Positions 6,993-15,845 of a DNA stretch of 64,000 bases are shown here, one piece after another. Positions within the stretch are counted from its first letter, which is position 1. Each line of letters opens with the position of its first letter. The stretch is from Saprospiraceae bacterium UBA2329. GTDB lineage: Bacteria; Bacteroidota; Bacteroidia; Chitinophagales; Saprospiraceae. The DNA lies in contig DDUV01000073.1 of assembly GCA_002344975.1 (NCBI GenBank), positions 9,909 through 73,908 of the forward strand. The letters are read 5' to 3'. The notes under the pieces are model-generated. The model was given only the letters and a program-made list of their open reading frames with translations, had not been told where the DNA came from and made no database searches. A program made the position numbers and the translations under genes.

Positions 6993-9707
6993 CTACTCCA
7001 CCAAATTTATCAGAACCCGATAATCATCATACCTCGCGTCATCGCTTTTCATTTCCAGCAAATCAAGCAATTGCCCCGAGTATGTTTCCTCCAATTCCGA
7101 GCGCGTTTGTTGGCATCGCACCTCAATATCGCCCTGCAACAGTTGGTTCAGTCGCCAGCGGTAGGTGGCCTGCATTTTGCGCAGGATGCGTTCATTGGCC
7201 TCTATGTGATCGCTGCCGGGCCGCACGGGCGTGATCTTTTCAAAAGCGGCATTGTTGCGGGCCAGCAGCCGGGCTTTTTCCATGATAAAAAAGGCGGAAT
7301 GCGCCCAACCCTGACTGCCTGTGACCAACCTGGCGTAAAGCACCAATTGCAAGTCGGCTTCATTGCGAATGCTGTCTTCCCGGTAGCCGATGCCCCGCCA
7401 TTTGAGGTCCAATACGGCCAGTTCGTCGCCGCGCTGCAACACCAAATCGGCCCGACCGTGCAGCGCCGTGCCTTCAAACTCGCCCTCCACGGGTTGTTCG
7501 GTAGCCAATACCTGCCAGTTGTTTTCCCGCAGCAGATGCAGCAGGCTCCAGGCCGATTGTTTCACGCCATTCAGGAAACTGATGCGCTCCGGTTCGCGCC
7601 CGTACAGCAGCAGCACAGCGCCCTCGCGAGCCAGCAAAGATTCCGATTCCTGATCCACCCAGCGCTCCAGGTCGCCCTTGCTCCAGGAGGAGGTGTCTAA
7701 AACAAAAAGTCGCTCGAAAAAGCGGTGCGCCAGATTGCCCATCAGCGCTTCGTCTTTGACCAAACTGAGGATGGAGGATTTCACCAATTTGATCTTGTGC
7801 CGGAACACCCATTGATACGGATAATACAGCAGGGTTTCCAAGCTGGTGAAGGTTTCTTTTTCGCGGGCCTCCACGCGGCGGTGCGGCAAGATGTGCAAAA
7901 ACGGTCGGGGGCGCCCCAGGTAACGCCGTGGCAGAGCCGTTTTTTGTGGCAATACCGGCCCTGTTTTCCAGGCATCGCCGGCGGTATCGGCATCCACATC
8001 CAACGTGATGCGGTCTATTCCTGAAAAGGCCGCCGACAGATCGCCAAACAAAGGATGCGGCGGCGCTTCTTCTCCCTCCGAACTGTGCGGCAACAGCAAA
8101 AGCAGTCTTTTTCGGGCGGCCATCACCGGACGGCGTCGTTGCCACAACAGGCGTTCGTTTTGAAGCGCCGGACCTTCGACTTCCAGACCTCGGGCTTGCA
8201 TCCAGGCCAATTCAGCGCGGTACCAGCGCGAGAAGAAATGGTCGGGTTCTTTTTGAATAAAATTCCACCAGAGCAGTTCTTCCACAGGCTCGATGAGCGC
8301 GCCGGGACGCGTGACAAAAGGCAAGTGGCCCTGTTCGCGCGGGCTGAGTTGCAGCGGCGAGGATTGATATACCGTGCGCACCACGCGTTCGAGTTCCAGA
8401 TAGCCGAGTTGTGTTTCGGGCAGCGATTCCAGCAGTTCTACAATACGGCGGGCCTGTTCGCGCAGGGCGGGCAGCGTCGAATTGGACAGCATGTTTTCAT
8501 CCATACTCTCTTTGGCCCACTGTTCGATGTATCGGAATATCTCCACGGCATCGGCTTTGGGAGCGCTGCGGGAGGAATCGTAACGTTTGCGCTCAAACCA
8601 AAAACGGTATTGTTTGCGCGCTTTGGCCGAGTCGGGGCCGCCATTTTGCGCCGCCAATTGCTCGGCTTCGTCGAAGTACCGGGCCACCGCTATGCGCCAG
8701 CCCTCGCCATGCAGGCCGGGCGTTTGGGCCAGGCTTTCTGCAATGGCCGCCGCCAGTCCGTCTTCTACCGGTTTCACTGCCAGCGACACAAATTCCATGA
8801 GTTTGAAGGGGTCCACGGGATTCCACAAAAATCCGGCAGCCAATTTCAGCACCTGCAAAGTGGGGCGCGCCTGCGAGGCAGAGAGCAAACCGAGGCTGGG
8901 CAATCCCTCCTGAATGAGCGCATTGTCCAAGCTCCGGCTGCGGTCGGAAATATAGCACAGCGGCCGGAAATCCGGGTTTCTGCGCAGGAGCGTTGCCGCC
9001 CAGGCTGCCAGATCGCGATCCCGCCGGGTGCGCGCCAACAGCAGCGAGCCGTCGCCGCGGAGTTCGGTTTTTCCGGTGCCTTGTCCGGCCAAAACCCGCT
9101 GAAAACGAGCCAGATCGGTATCTGCGTCCGAGGGCTGTATTTGCGGAAGCCAGGTGAGTTGCACGCCTGTTTTTTCGAGGGCGGCCAGCAGTCGGCGAAA
9201 GTGTGGCGGCAGTAATTCCGGCGGTTCTACTATTTTGATTTCCTGCACCGGATGGCGACGTGTGGAAAGCACCGACAGCACCGCGCTGAAGCGATCTGCC
9301 CAGCCCGGCGAAAAGGCTTTGCCCTCCTCCACCCCGATCCGCAAAGCAGTTTCCAACTCGGCCAGCACCCGTACTCGCGGCGGTTCATCGCCCGAAAGGG
9401 CAAAATCCCAGCCCGCCAAAAGCAGTTCGTCGCGGTAGGCCAACAGGGCGGTAGCGGTTGCCAAAGGATCGGCGGCGAAGGATTCGGCAAAAAAAGCATC
9501 GGGATGCTCGCTGAGGTGAGCGCTGAGCAACTGCCGGTACTGCTCGATGCGCAAAAACTCGTCTAACGGCTGCGCGCCGGCTAATCCCAGGTGCGATTCC
9601 AGCACATTGAGCAAGCCCTGCGGCCCCACCCAAAACATACCGCTCCAGGGCGGCGCAGGCATACGCCAGAGTTCTTCTTCCAAAGCCAGACCGAAATAGA
9701 GGAGCAT
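6993..9707 (-). CDS. PD-(D/E)XK nuclease family protein, AddB/RexB-like
   Basis: A 904-residue protein with a C-terminal PD-(D/E)XK nuclease. Around residues 750-785 the catalytic pattern is visible: GRADLVL, then AVLDLKWRG (D-x-K) and a Q-rich helix ADLQLVLYARL. Upstream, LRRNPDFRPLCYISDRS and related stretches resemble the inactivated helicase half of AddB-like proteins, which partner an AddA-type UvrD helicase to resect double-strand breaks; the partner is not in the window. The start was set at the ATG giving MLLYFGLALEEEL because a TACGTTTG -7 box (9729-9736) covers the upstream in-frame ATG at 9731. It is transcribed divergently from the PAP2 gene, the two promoters lying within 30 bases. 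Confidence 0.75.
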   Translation of the reverse strand: MLLYFGLALEEELWRMPAPPWSGMFWVGPQGLLNVLESHLGLAGAQPLDEFLRIEQYRQLLSAHLSEHPDAFFAESFAADPLATATALLAYRDELLLAGWDFALSGDEPPRVRVLAELETALRIGVEEGKAFSPGWADRFSAVLSVLSTRRHPVQEIKIVEPPELLPPHFRRLLAALEKTGVQLTWLPQIQPSDADTDLARFQRVLAGQGTGKTELRGDGSLLLARTRRDRDLAAWAATLLRRNPDFRPLCYISDRSRSLDNALIQEGLPSLGLLSASQARPTLQVLKLAAGFLWNPVDPFKLMEFVSLAVKPVEDGLAAAIAESLAQTPGLHGEGWRIAVARYFDEAEQLAAQNGGPDSAKARKQYRFWFERKRYDSSRSAPKADAVEIFRYIEQWAKESMDENMLSNSTLPALREQARRIVELLESLPETQLGYLELERVVRTVYQSSPLQLSPREQGHLPFVTRPGALIEPVEELLWWNFIQKEPDHFFSRWYRAELAWMQARGLEVEGPALQNERLLWQRRRPVMAARKRLLLLLPHSSEGEEAPPHPLFGDLSAAFSGIDRITLDVDADTAGDAWKTGPVLPQKTALPRRYLGRPRPFLHILPHRRVEAREKETFTSLETLLYYPYQWVFRHKIKLVKSSILSLVKDEALMGNLAHRFFERLFVLDTSSWSKGDLERWVDQESESLLAREGAVLLLYGREPERISFLNGVKQSAWSLLHLLRENNWQVLATEQPVEGEFEGTALHGRADLVLQRGDELAVLDLKWRGIGYREDSIRNEADLQLVLYARLVTGSQGWAHSAFFIMEKARLLARNNAAFEKITPVRPGSDHIEANERILRKMQATYRWRLNQLLQGDIEVRCQQTRSELEETYSGQLLDLLEMKSDDARYDDYRVLINLVE

Positions 9708-9728
9708 GTTGTACGGGTATTTGGCAGG

Positions 9729-9736
9729 CAAACGTA
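9729..9736 (-). promoter_or_regulatory. -7 box TACGTTTG for the nuclease gene
   Basis: Perfect TAnnTTTG on the minus strand, 22 bases before the chosen ATG at 9707. It overlaps the in-frame ATG at 9731 and therefore argues for the downstream start. Confidence 0.5.
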
Positions 9737-9749
9737 CAAAAGATTATTA

Positions 9750-9757
9750 TACCTTTG
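9750..9757 (+). promoter_or_regulatory. -7 box TACCTTTG for the PAP2/ZIP operon
   Basis: Perfect TAnnTTTG, only 12 bases before the ATG at 9770, implying a very short or nearly absent leader. Faces the oppositely directed box at 9729-9736. Confidence 0.5.
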
Positions 9758-9769
9758 TCCGAAATTTTT

Positions 9770-10363
9770 ATGCTCGAAACCATACAACATTGGGACCAAC
9801 AAGTATTCGAACTGCTCAACGGGCAGTGGCAATCGCCGTTGTTGGACTGGCTGGCCCCGCTGTGGCGCGACAAACGTTTCTGGATTCCGTTGTACCTGCT
9901 GCTTTCCATTTTTGTGGTTCGCACTTACCGAAAACGAGGCCTGTATTTTCTACTGGCACTGGGACTGACCGCCGGCATCAGCGACGTGGCGAGCAGCCGC
10001 ATAGTGAAGCCCTCCGTTCAACGGCTCCGGCCCTGCAACAACCCCGAATTGCGCGACGACGTTCACCTGCTCGTCCACTGCGGATCGGGTTATAGTTTCA
10101 CATCTTCCCATGCGGCCAATCATTTTGCAGCGGCTGCCTTTTTATTTTTCACGCTGGGCAGGCTGCATCGGCGTGGTCGCGGGCTGTGGTGGCTGTGGGC
10201 GGCTTCTATTGCCTACGCACAGGTATATGTGGGCGTTCATTATCCGGCAGATATTTTGGCGGGAGCCGTCTTGGGCGCCGCTATTGGATATTTGAGCAGC
10301 AGGCTATACCTTCGCCTCCCGAATTTGAGCATAGCCTCGATGAACACAAATCAGCGCGCATGA
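9770..10363 (+). CDS. PAP2-family membrane phosphatase
   Basis: A 197-residue integral membrane acid phosphatase. The three family motifs are visible in order: KPSVQRLRP (KxxxxxxRP), SFTSSHAANHF (the PSGH motif, here TSSH), and AQVYVGVHYPADILAG (the SRxxxxxHxxxD motif, with Q in place of the usual R but the catalytic His and Asp kept). The start at 9770 (MLETIQHWDQQVF) begins with the amphipathic entry helix; a codon 15 bases upstream would fall too close to the promoter box. Likely substrates are undecaprenyl pyrophosphate or phosphatidic acid/phosphatidylglycerophosphate at the periplasmic face. Its stop overlaps the next start as ATGA, so the two genes are translationally coupled. Confidence 0.85.
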   Translation: MLETIQHWDQQVFELLNGQWQSPLLDWLAPLWRDKRFWIPLYLLLSIFVVRTYRKRGLYFLLALGLTAGISDVASSRIVKPSVQRLRPCNNPELRDDVHLLVHCGSGYSFTSSHAANHFAAAAFLFFTLGRLHRRGRGLWWLWAASIAYAQVYVGVHYPADILAGAVLGAAIGYLSSRLYLRLPNLSIASMNTNQRA

Positions 10364-11094
10364 GCATAAGCCAATACCTGCTTCTTTTTTTTGCCGTCAT
10401 TTTGGGCGGAGTCATCGGTTTTGGACTTCAAAAATACGAGCGCAACCACCTCAAGATCGTGCTGGCTTTCAGCGGCGCTTTTTTGCTGGGCATTTCCGTT
10501 TTGCACCTGATGCCGGCGGTGTATGTGCAGCAAAAAGAGCAGGCAGGCTTATGGATTTTGCTCGGTTTTTTCATACAACTGGCATTGGAGCAGCTTTCTA
10601 CCGGCGTAGAGCACGGCCATGTACACGCCCACCCTCATGCGCCGCGCGGGTTTGCCATTCAGGTGATGATCGGCTTGTGCCTGCACGCATTTCTGGAAGG
10701 TATGCCCTTGAGCGGTTATGAACAGGTGCATACCGCGCACGATCATTCCGGTCATGCAGAGCATCACTTATTATATGGTGTAGTGTTGCACAAAGCTCCG
10801 GCGGCTTTTGCGCTGGTGATGTTGCTGCTCAGTTCGCAATTCAAAAAAGCGGCTGTGATTTGCTGTTTGTTGGTATTTGCCTCCATGTCGCCGCTGGGCG
10901 CTTTGCTCACTCAATTTATCGGAGTTAATCAAGGCACTTTTTCCATTTTGCTGGCAGTGGTTATCGGCTCGTTCCTGCACATAGCGACCACCATTTTGTT
11001 TGAATCCGGCGAAAGCAAACACCACCGGGTCTCCTGGGGGAAATTGGCTGCCATTGTGGTAGGCGTAGCACTATCCATGTTGACCATGCTTTGA
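10360..11094 (+). CDS. ZIP-family metal transporter
   Basis: A 244-residue protein of about eight helices. It starts at the ATG of the ATGA overlap with the PAP2 gene, giving MSISQYLLLFF; longer readings run through the phosphatase gene. Seen features are LGISVLHLMPAVY in helix 2, a His-rich cytoplasmic loop (HGHVHAHPHAP and HTAHDHSGHAEHH, likely metal sensing), the helix-4 site LHAFLEGMPL, and the helix-5 site VVLHKAPAAFAL. In most ZIPs the last is HKxPE; here the acidic residue is Ala, so one ligand of the second metal site is missing. ZIPs take up zinc, iron or manganese into the cytoplasm; this one could also be a divergent member with other selectivity. Confidence 0.85.
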   Translation: MSISQYLLLFFAVILGGVIGFGLQKYERNHLKIVLAFSGAFLLGISVLHLMPAVYVQQKEQAGLWILLGFFIQLALEQLSTGVEHGHVHAHPHAPRGFAIQVMIGLCLHAFLEGMPLSGYEQVHTAHDHSGHAEHHLLYGVVLHKAPAAFALVMLLLSSQFKKAAVICCLLVFASMSPLGALLTQFIGVNQGTFSILLAVVIGSFLHIATTILFESGESKHHRVSWGKLAAIVVGVALSMLTML

Positions 11095-11210
11095 CCCCGG
11101 CGCTACGAAAGGACTTCATTAAAAAAAATGCCGATTTCTACGCAAGTTGTAAAAAAGAGGTATTTTAGCGCGTTGAACAAAACAAAATAACCATCAGCCC
11201 GATTTGGCCT

Positions 11211-14036
11211 ATGAAATGTTGTTACACTTCGTTGATTCTCATATTTTTTATATCAATTGCCGGCTTTTCAGCCAATGCTCAGGCTACCCTGCGCGGAGAT
11301 GTGACAGACGCAGGCAATTCCGATCCGCTCATCGGCGCCAGCGTAGTCATTAAAGGTACGACAGAAGGCACCGTGACGGAATACGACGGCACTTTTGAAC
11401 TAAAAACAAAGCAGCCCCTGCCGCTCACGCTCATCATTTCTTATGTCGGCTACAATGAAATAGAGTTGCCCGTAAACGCTGCCAATCAACCGCTGAAAAT
11501 CAAGCTCAATGCCAGCGCCATTACCACCGAAGTGGTAGAAATCAAAGGCCAACGCATCTCCGAGAAGCAAAAAGCCAACCCGCTCACGGTAGAATCCCTC
11601 GACCTCATCGCCATCAAACAGGCCGCCACCGACAACTTCTACGACGGACTCGGCTCGCTCAAAGGCGTGGACCTCACCGCCGCCAGCCTCGGTTTCAAAA
11701 TCATCAACACCCGCGGCTTCAACAGCACCAGCCCGGTGCGCAGCCTCCAGATCATTGACGGCGTGGACAATCAGGCGCCGGGCCTCAACTTCTCGCTCGG
11801 CAACTTCCTTGGCTCCTCTGAATTGGACGTCGTCAAAGTGGATCTCATCGTGGGCGCCAGTTCGGCATTTTACGGCCCCAATGCTTTCAACGGCGTTATC
11901 AGTATGGAAACCAAAAACCCCTTCCTGCACAAGGGCCTTTCCTCGTCCGTCAAAGCGGGCGAACGGAGCCTCTTGGAGGGAGCTTTCCGCTGGGCCGATG
12001 CGCTCAAAAATAAAAACGGCCACGACGCTTTTGCCTACAAGGTCAACTTCTCCTATATGCGCGCTTATGACTGGGAAGCAGACAATTACGACCCCGTGGA
12101 CGGCACCGATACCGGCGTGGACAATCCCGGCCGCTACGATGCCGTGAATGTCTATGGCGATGAGTACTTTACAGGTTTCGACTATTCCACTTTCGACCTG
12201 CACACTTACCCCGGCCTCGGCGCCTGGCACCGCACCGGCTACCGCGAAAAAGACCTTGTGGATTACAACACCCGCAATATCAAGGCCAATGCCGCTTTCC
12301 ACCTGCGCACCAATCCCGCTGCCGGAGACGCCTCGCCCGAACTGATTTATTCTTCCAATTTTGGCACAGGCACAACGGTATATCAGGGCGACAACCGCTT
12401 CAGCTTGCGCAATATCCGCTTTTTCCAAAACAGGCTCGAATTCAGAAAAAGAGATCAGTATTTCATTCGCGCCTATATGTCGAAGGAAGACGCCGGCGAT
12501 TCTTACGACCCTTATTTTACAGCACTTTTGCTGCAAGACAGCGCCAAACGCAACACAGATTGGGGCATAGATTATGTGGACTACTGGCTGCGCAATGTGG
12601 CGCCCGTCATCAAAAACGCAGAGGGTTTTCCGCGCCTCAACATTGTCTTTGATCCCAATACCGGACAGGTGACCGCCACCTTCGACCGCGAGGCGGCATT
12701 GGCCTGGCTGGCCAACAACAAAGACCGAATTGACGCCTGGCACACACAAGCAGAGATAGCCGCCAACACGGCCAATCCGCGCAATGGCTCGGTGGACTTT
12801 TTCGTGCCCGGTACCGACCGGTTCAGGGATGAATTCAGGGAAATAACCTCCAAAAGTCGAAATGACAACGGCACCCGCTTCATAGATCGCTCGGCGCTGT
12901 ATCATGTACACGGCGAGTATAAATTCAAGCCTTCTTTTCTGGAATATCTGACCGTGGGCGGCAATGCCCGGCTTTATACGCCCGTATCGGAAGGCACGGT
13001 TTTTTATGATACGGCCGGCATACGACTGACCAATTTTGAGTTCGGGATGTACAGCGGTTTGGAAAAAGCCCTGTTCGACAACCGCCTGAAAGCCTCGCTG
13101 GCACTGCGTCTCGACAAAAACCAGAATTTCAACTGGCTTTTCTCGCCGGCGGCCTCTTTGGTGTGGAAACCCAGCCCCAACAACTACCTCCGCGCCTCTT
13201 TTTCTTCCGCCATCCGCAACCCTACGCTGACCGATCAGTATCTCTCGCTCAACGTAGGGCGCGCCACCCTCAGCGGCAACTTAGAAGGCGTGGACAGCTT
13301 GGTGACCATTTCTTCCTTGCGGGATTTTCTCGGCACATTGGATCGCAATCAATTGGTTTACTTCAACATAGACCCGGTTCGGCCCGAAAAAGTAAAAACT
13401 TTTGAATTGGGCTACCGCACCACTTTGTTTGACAAACTATTCATTGACGCCGGCTATTATTACAGCATTTACAACGACTTTCTGGGCTTCAACCTCGGCG
13501 CCGAACTCACCCTCGATCCACAAAACGGCCGGCCCACCAATGTGCGTGCCTACCGCTATGCAGCCAATTCTACCAACACCGTTACTACGCAGGGCTTCTC
13601 CATTGGTATGAATTACTACTTCGGCAAGTATTACATGGCTTCCGGAAACTACTCCTGGAACCGCCTCAACAAAACCTTTGAAGACGACCCCATCATTCCA
13701 GCCTTCAATACGCCGGAACACAAATTCAACATCAGCCTCAGCGGCAGAGACGTGCCCATCAATCTCGGATTTCTGAAACTGCCCAAGTTGGGCTTCAACA
13801 TCAATTATAAGTGGATCGAAGGCTTTATTTTTGAAGGATCGCCGCAGTTCACCGGCCAAATCCCCACTTATGATCTGGTGGATGTGCAAGTGAACCACGA
13901 ATGGAAAAAATTGAATAGCGTCATCAAAATCGGAGCTTCCAATGTGTTCAACAACAAGCAGTTCCAAACCTACGGCGGGCCGCGTATCGGGCGATTGGCC
14001 TACATCTCCTTTGTGTATGAATTCAAAAAACGATAA
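11211..14036 (+). CDS. TonB-dependent outer-membrane receptor with CarboxypepD_reg-like N-terminal domain
   Basis: A 941-residue receptor with signal peptide (residues 1-24, ending SANA-Q), a carboxypeptidase regulatory-like domain (about 25-110: LRGDVTDAGNSDPLIGASV ... GTVTEYDGTFEL), a plug domain with TRGFNS and SLQIIDGVDNQAPG followed by VDLIVGASSAFYGPNAFNG, and a long beta-barrel closing with RIGRLAYISFVYEFKKR. Such receptors take up large or scarce ligands across the outer membrane using TonB-ExbBD energy. No SusD partner follows; instead a T9SS-exported hydrolase-like protein begins 27 bases later, suggesting that the pair handles one substrate class, with the secreted protein acting outside and the receptor importing. 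Confidence 0.9.
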   Translation: MKCCYTSLILIFFISIAGFSANAQATLRGDVTDAGNSDPLIGASVVIKGTTEGTVTEYDGTFELKTKQPLPLTLIISYVGYNEIELPVNAANQPLKIKLNASAITTEVVEIKGQRISEKQKANPLTVESLDLIAIKQAATDNFYDGLGSLKGVDLTAASLGFKIINTRGFNSTSPVRSLQIIDGVDNQAPGLNFSLGNFLGSSELDVVKVDLIVGASSAFYGPNAFNGVISMETKNPFLHKGLSSSVKAGERSLLEGAFRWADALKNKNGHDAFAYKVNFSYMRAYDWEADNYDPVDGTDTGVDNPGRYDAVNVYGDEYFTGFDYSTFDLHTYPGLGAWHRTGYREKDLVDYNTRNIKANAAFHLRTNPAAGDASPELIYSSNFGTGTTVYQGDNRFSLRNIRFFQNRLEFRKRDQYFIRAYMSKEDAGDSYDPYFTALLLQDSAKRNTDWGIDYVDYWLRNVAPVIKNAEGFPRLNIVFDPNTGQVTATFDREAALAWLANNKDRIDAWHTQAEIAANTANPRNGSVDFFVPGTDRFRDEFREITSKSRNDNGTRFIDRSALYHVHGEYKFKPSFLEYLTVGGNARLYTPVSEGTVFYDTAGIRLTNFEFGMYSGLEKALFDNRLKASLALRLDKNQNFNWLFSPAASLVWKPSPNNYLRASFSSAIRNPTLTDQYLSLNVGRATLSGNLEGVDSLVTISSLRDFLGTLDRNQLVYFNIDPVRPEKVKTFELGYRTTLFDKLFIDAGYYYSIYNDFLGFNLGAELTLDPQNGRPTNVRAYRYAANSTNTVTTQGFSIGMNYYFGKYYMASGNYSWNRLNKTFEDDPIIPAFNTPEHKFNISLSGRDVPINLGFLKLPKLGFNINYKWIEGFIFEGSPQFTGQIPTYDLVDVQVNHEWKKLNSVIKIGASNVFNNKQFQTYGGPRIGRLAYISFVYEFKKR

Positions 14037-14063
14037 TCTTTTTTCACCAAAAACAGGTACATT

Positions 14064-15659
14064 ATGAAGTATTTCAACAAGATTTTACTGGCTGTTGCCT
14101 TGTTGGTTTCTATCGCTGCTCAGGCTCAGGAGCGCTATCTGGAACCCGTTTTCAACGAGGTAACTGTCACACGCGACCTTACCTACGGGGTCAACGCCAC
14201 CGTTTTGTACGCCACTGTCGTGGGACAAGCCGTTCCCGAAGAACTGAAATTCGACTTCTTTGAACCCACCGGCGACGATGTAACCCAGCGTCCATTGGTG
14301 CTTTATTTCATCACAGGCAACTTCCTGCCCTCCGTACTGAATCAAACGACTTCGGGCACCCGCGGCGACAGCATCAACGTGGAAATTGCTACCCGTTTGG
14401 CTAAGATGGGCTATGCTGTGGCCATTTGCAGCTATCGTCTTGGCTGGAACCCAACCGCACAGACGCAACCCGAACGCGCCTTAGGTCTCATTCAGGCGGC
14501 TTACCGTGGCGTTCAGGATGCCCGCACCGCCATCCGTTACTTCAAGCGCAGTGTGGCCGAGCAAGGCAATCCATTCGCAGTGGATACCAGCCGCATCGTT
14601 TTGTGGGGCGAAGGCACCGGAGGGTATGTGACGCTGGCCACCGCCACGCTTGACAAGTTTTCTGAAATCGTTACCACTACCAATCCGGCAGGTAAATTCC
14701 TCACCGACCTCGACGGCAACCCGGCCACATTAGAGCCGATGGTCAATCCGTTTGCCAACGGCGACATCTATGGCACTTCAGTGGGTATTTTGCCTGTCAA
14801 CGCTCCGCCGCTTCCTGCCGGCGACACGCTCTGCTACCCCAACCATGCGGGATACAGTTCCAACTTCCAACTGTGTGTAAACATGGGCGGCGCGCTGGGC
14901 GATATCTCCTGGCTCGAAGCCGGCGACCCTCCGATGATCTCCTACCACGTTCCTACCGATCCGAACGCGCCTTATGTGGACGCCGTACTCATCGTACCCA
15001 CGACCGGCGACCCCATCGTACAGGTGCAGGGCAGTTTCGCCGTTATTGAAAAGGCAAACATGCTGGGCAACAATGCGGCTTTTGCGGACATCAGTGACGA
15101 CTGGACTACGGCCGCTGTCGCTGCTTCTGCTACCGCAGGGCATCCTTACAAAGAAGGGCTGTATCCTTTCAACCGCCGCACCAACGCTTTCAATCGTCAG
15201 GAAGGCTCTCCCTGGAGCTGGTGGAATGCCGCTTACTGGGATGCCATTCCGCACCCCAGCGGCGCGGGTTCTTACCACTTCATCGGTTTGTTGGGCAATG
15301 CGACCATGAGCGCTGCACAGGGCCGCCTCTACACTGATACCATCATGGGCTATTTTGCACCGCGTGCTTACGCAGCCCTCAACCTGACTTCTTCAACGCA
15401 GGAACTCATTGCCGGCGAACAGGTACAACTCAAAGCCTTCCCCAACCCGGCAGGCGAGGAAATACTGATTCAGACCGCAGCAGAATTCCCTATGCAGGAT
15501 ATCCGTCTGTTTGACATGAATGGCCGTCAGGTACAGGCACACACCGGCATCAACAACAACCAGCACCGCGTGCGCCGGGGCGATCTGCCCAATGGCGTGT
15601 ATTTAGCCAAAATCAGATTGGAACGGGGTGTAGTTACTCAAAAGATCATGTTCCGGTAG
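14064..15659 (+). CDS. Secreted alpha/beta-hydrolase-like protein with T9SS type A sorting domain
   Basis: A 531-residue protein: signal peptide 1-21 (AAQA-Q), an alpha/beta-hydrolase-like region (RPLVLYFITGNFLPS; AYRGVQDARTAIRYFKRS; SRIVLWGEGTGGYVTLA), an insert of unknown type, and a C-terminal sorting domain from about residue 450 (FPNPAGEEILIQ ... LPNGVYLAKIRLERG ... KIMFR). In carboxylesterases the nucleophile motif reads GESAGG; here it is GEGTGG, so the central serine is glycine. Either catalysis uses another residue or the protein binds rather than hydrolyses. It is probably attached to the cell surface or released by the T9SS, and likely cotranscribed with the TonB receptor 27 bases upstream. 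Confidence 0.8.
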   Translation: MKYFNKILLAVALLVSIAAQAQERYLEPVFNEVTVTRDLTYGVNATVLYATVVGQAVPEELKFDFFEPTGDDVTQRPLVLYFITGNFLPSVLNQTTSGTRGDSINVEIATRLAKMGYAVAICSYRLGWNPTAQTQPERALGLIQAAYRGVQDARTAIRYFKRSVAEQGNPFAVDTSRIVLWGEGTGGYVTLATATLDKFSEIVTTTNPAGKFLTDLDGNPATLEPMVNPFANGDIYGTSVGILPVNAPPLPAGDTLCYPNHAGYSSNFQLCVNMGGALGDISWLEAGDPPMISYHVPTDPNAPYVDAVLIVPTTGDPIVQVQGSFAVIEKANMLGNNAAFADISDDWTTAAVAASATAGHPYKEGLYPFNRRTNAFNRQEGSPWSWWNAAYWDAIPHPSGAGSYHFIGLLGNATMSAAQGRLYTDTIMGYFAPRAYAALNLTSSTQELIAGEQVQLKAFPNPAGEEILIQTAAEFPMQDIRLFDMNGRQVQAHTGINNNQHRVRRGDLPNGVYLAKIRLERGVVTQKIMFR

Positions 15660-15688
15660 GACTTTAGACATCCATTGAGAAAAAATCG

Positions 15689-15740
15689 GGGGCTGCCCTG
15701 AGGTTGTTTTTGCATCGCAGGAACGCCTCGGAGCAGCCCC
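15689..15740 (+). terminator. Hairpin after the receptor/hydrolase operon
   Basis: GGGGCTGCCCTGAGG (15689-15703) pairs with CCTCGGAGCAGCCCC (15726-15740) at 13 of 15 positions around a 22-base loop, followed by TTTGGTTT. It begins 30 bases after the stop codon. The U tract is weak, so termination is probable but not certain; a dispersed hairpin repeat is the alternative. Confidence 0.5.
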
Positions 15741-15815
15741 TTTGGTTTCGTGGCAAACGCAACTAGTAGCTCGAAGCTCTCGGCCTCGCTTAGTTAACGG
15801 ATTTGAAGCAGGTTT

Positions 15816-15834
15816 AGTCACCCCTTCACTACCC
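15816..15834. repeat. Solo half-copy of the AGTCACCCCTTCACTA palindromic repeat
   Basis: AGTCACCCCTTCACTACCC is identical over 19 bases to the reverse complement of the left arm (with its flanking GGG) of the palindromes at 61041-61090 and 63341-63391. No partner arm is present here. It lies 12 bases from the 3' end of the lolD-like gene. Confidence 0.7.
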
Positions 15835-15845
15835 TGTGATCCTTT

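Noticed and set aside
15700..15840. tRNA-like fold suggested by hairpins
   Set aside because: No acceptor/anticodon arrangement or CCA-adjacent pairing; it is explained by a terminator-like hairpin and a solo repeat arm.
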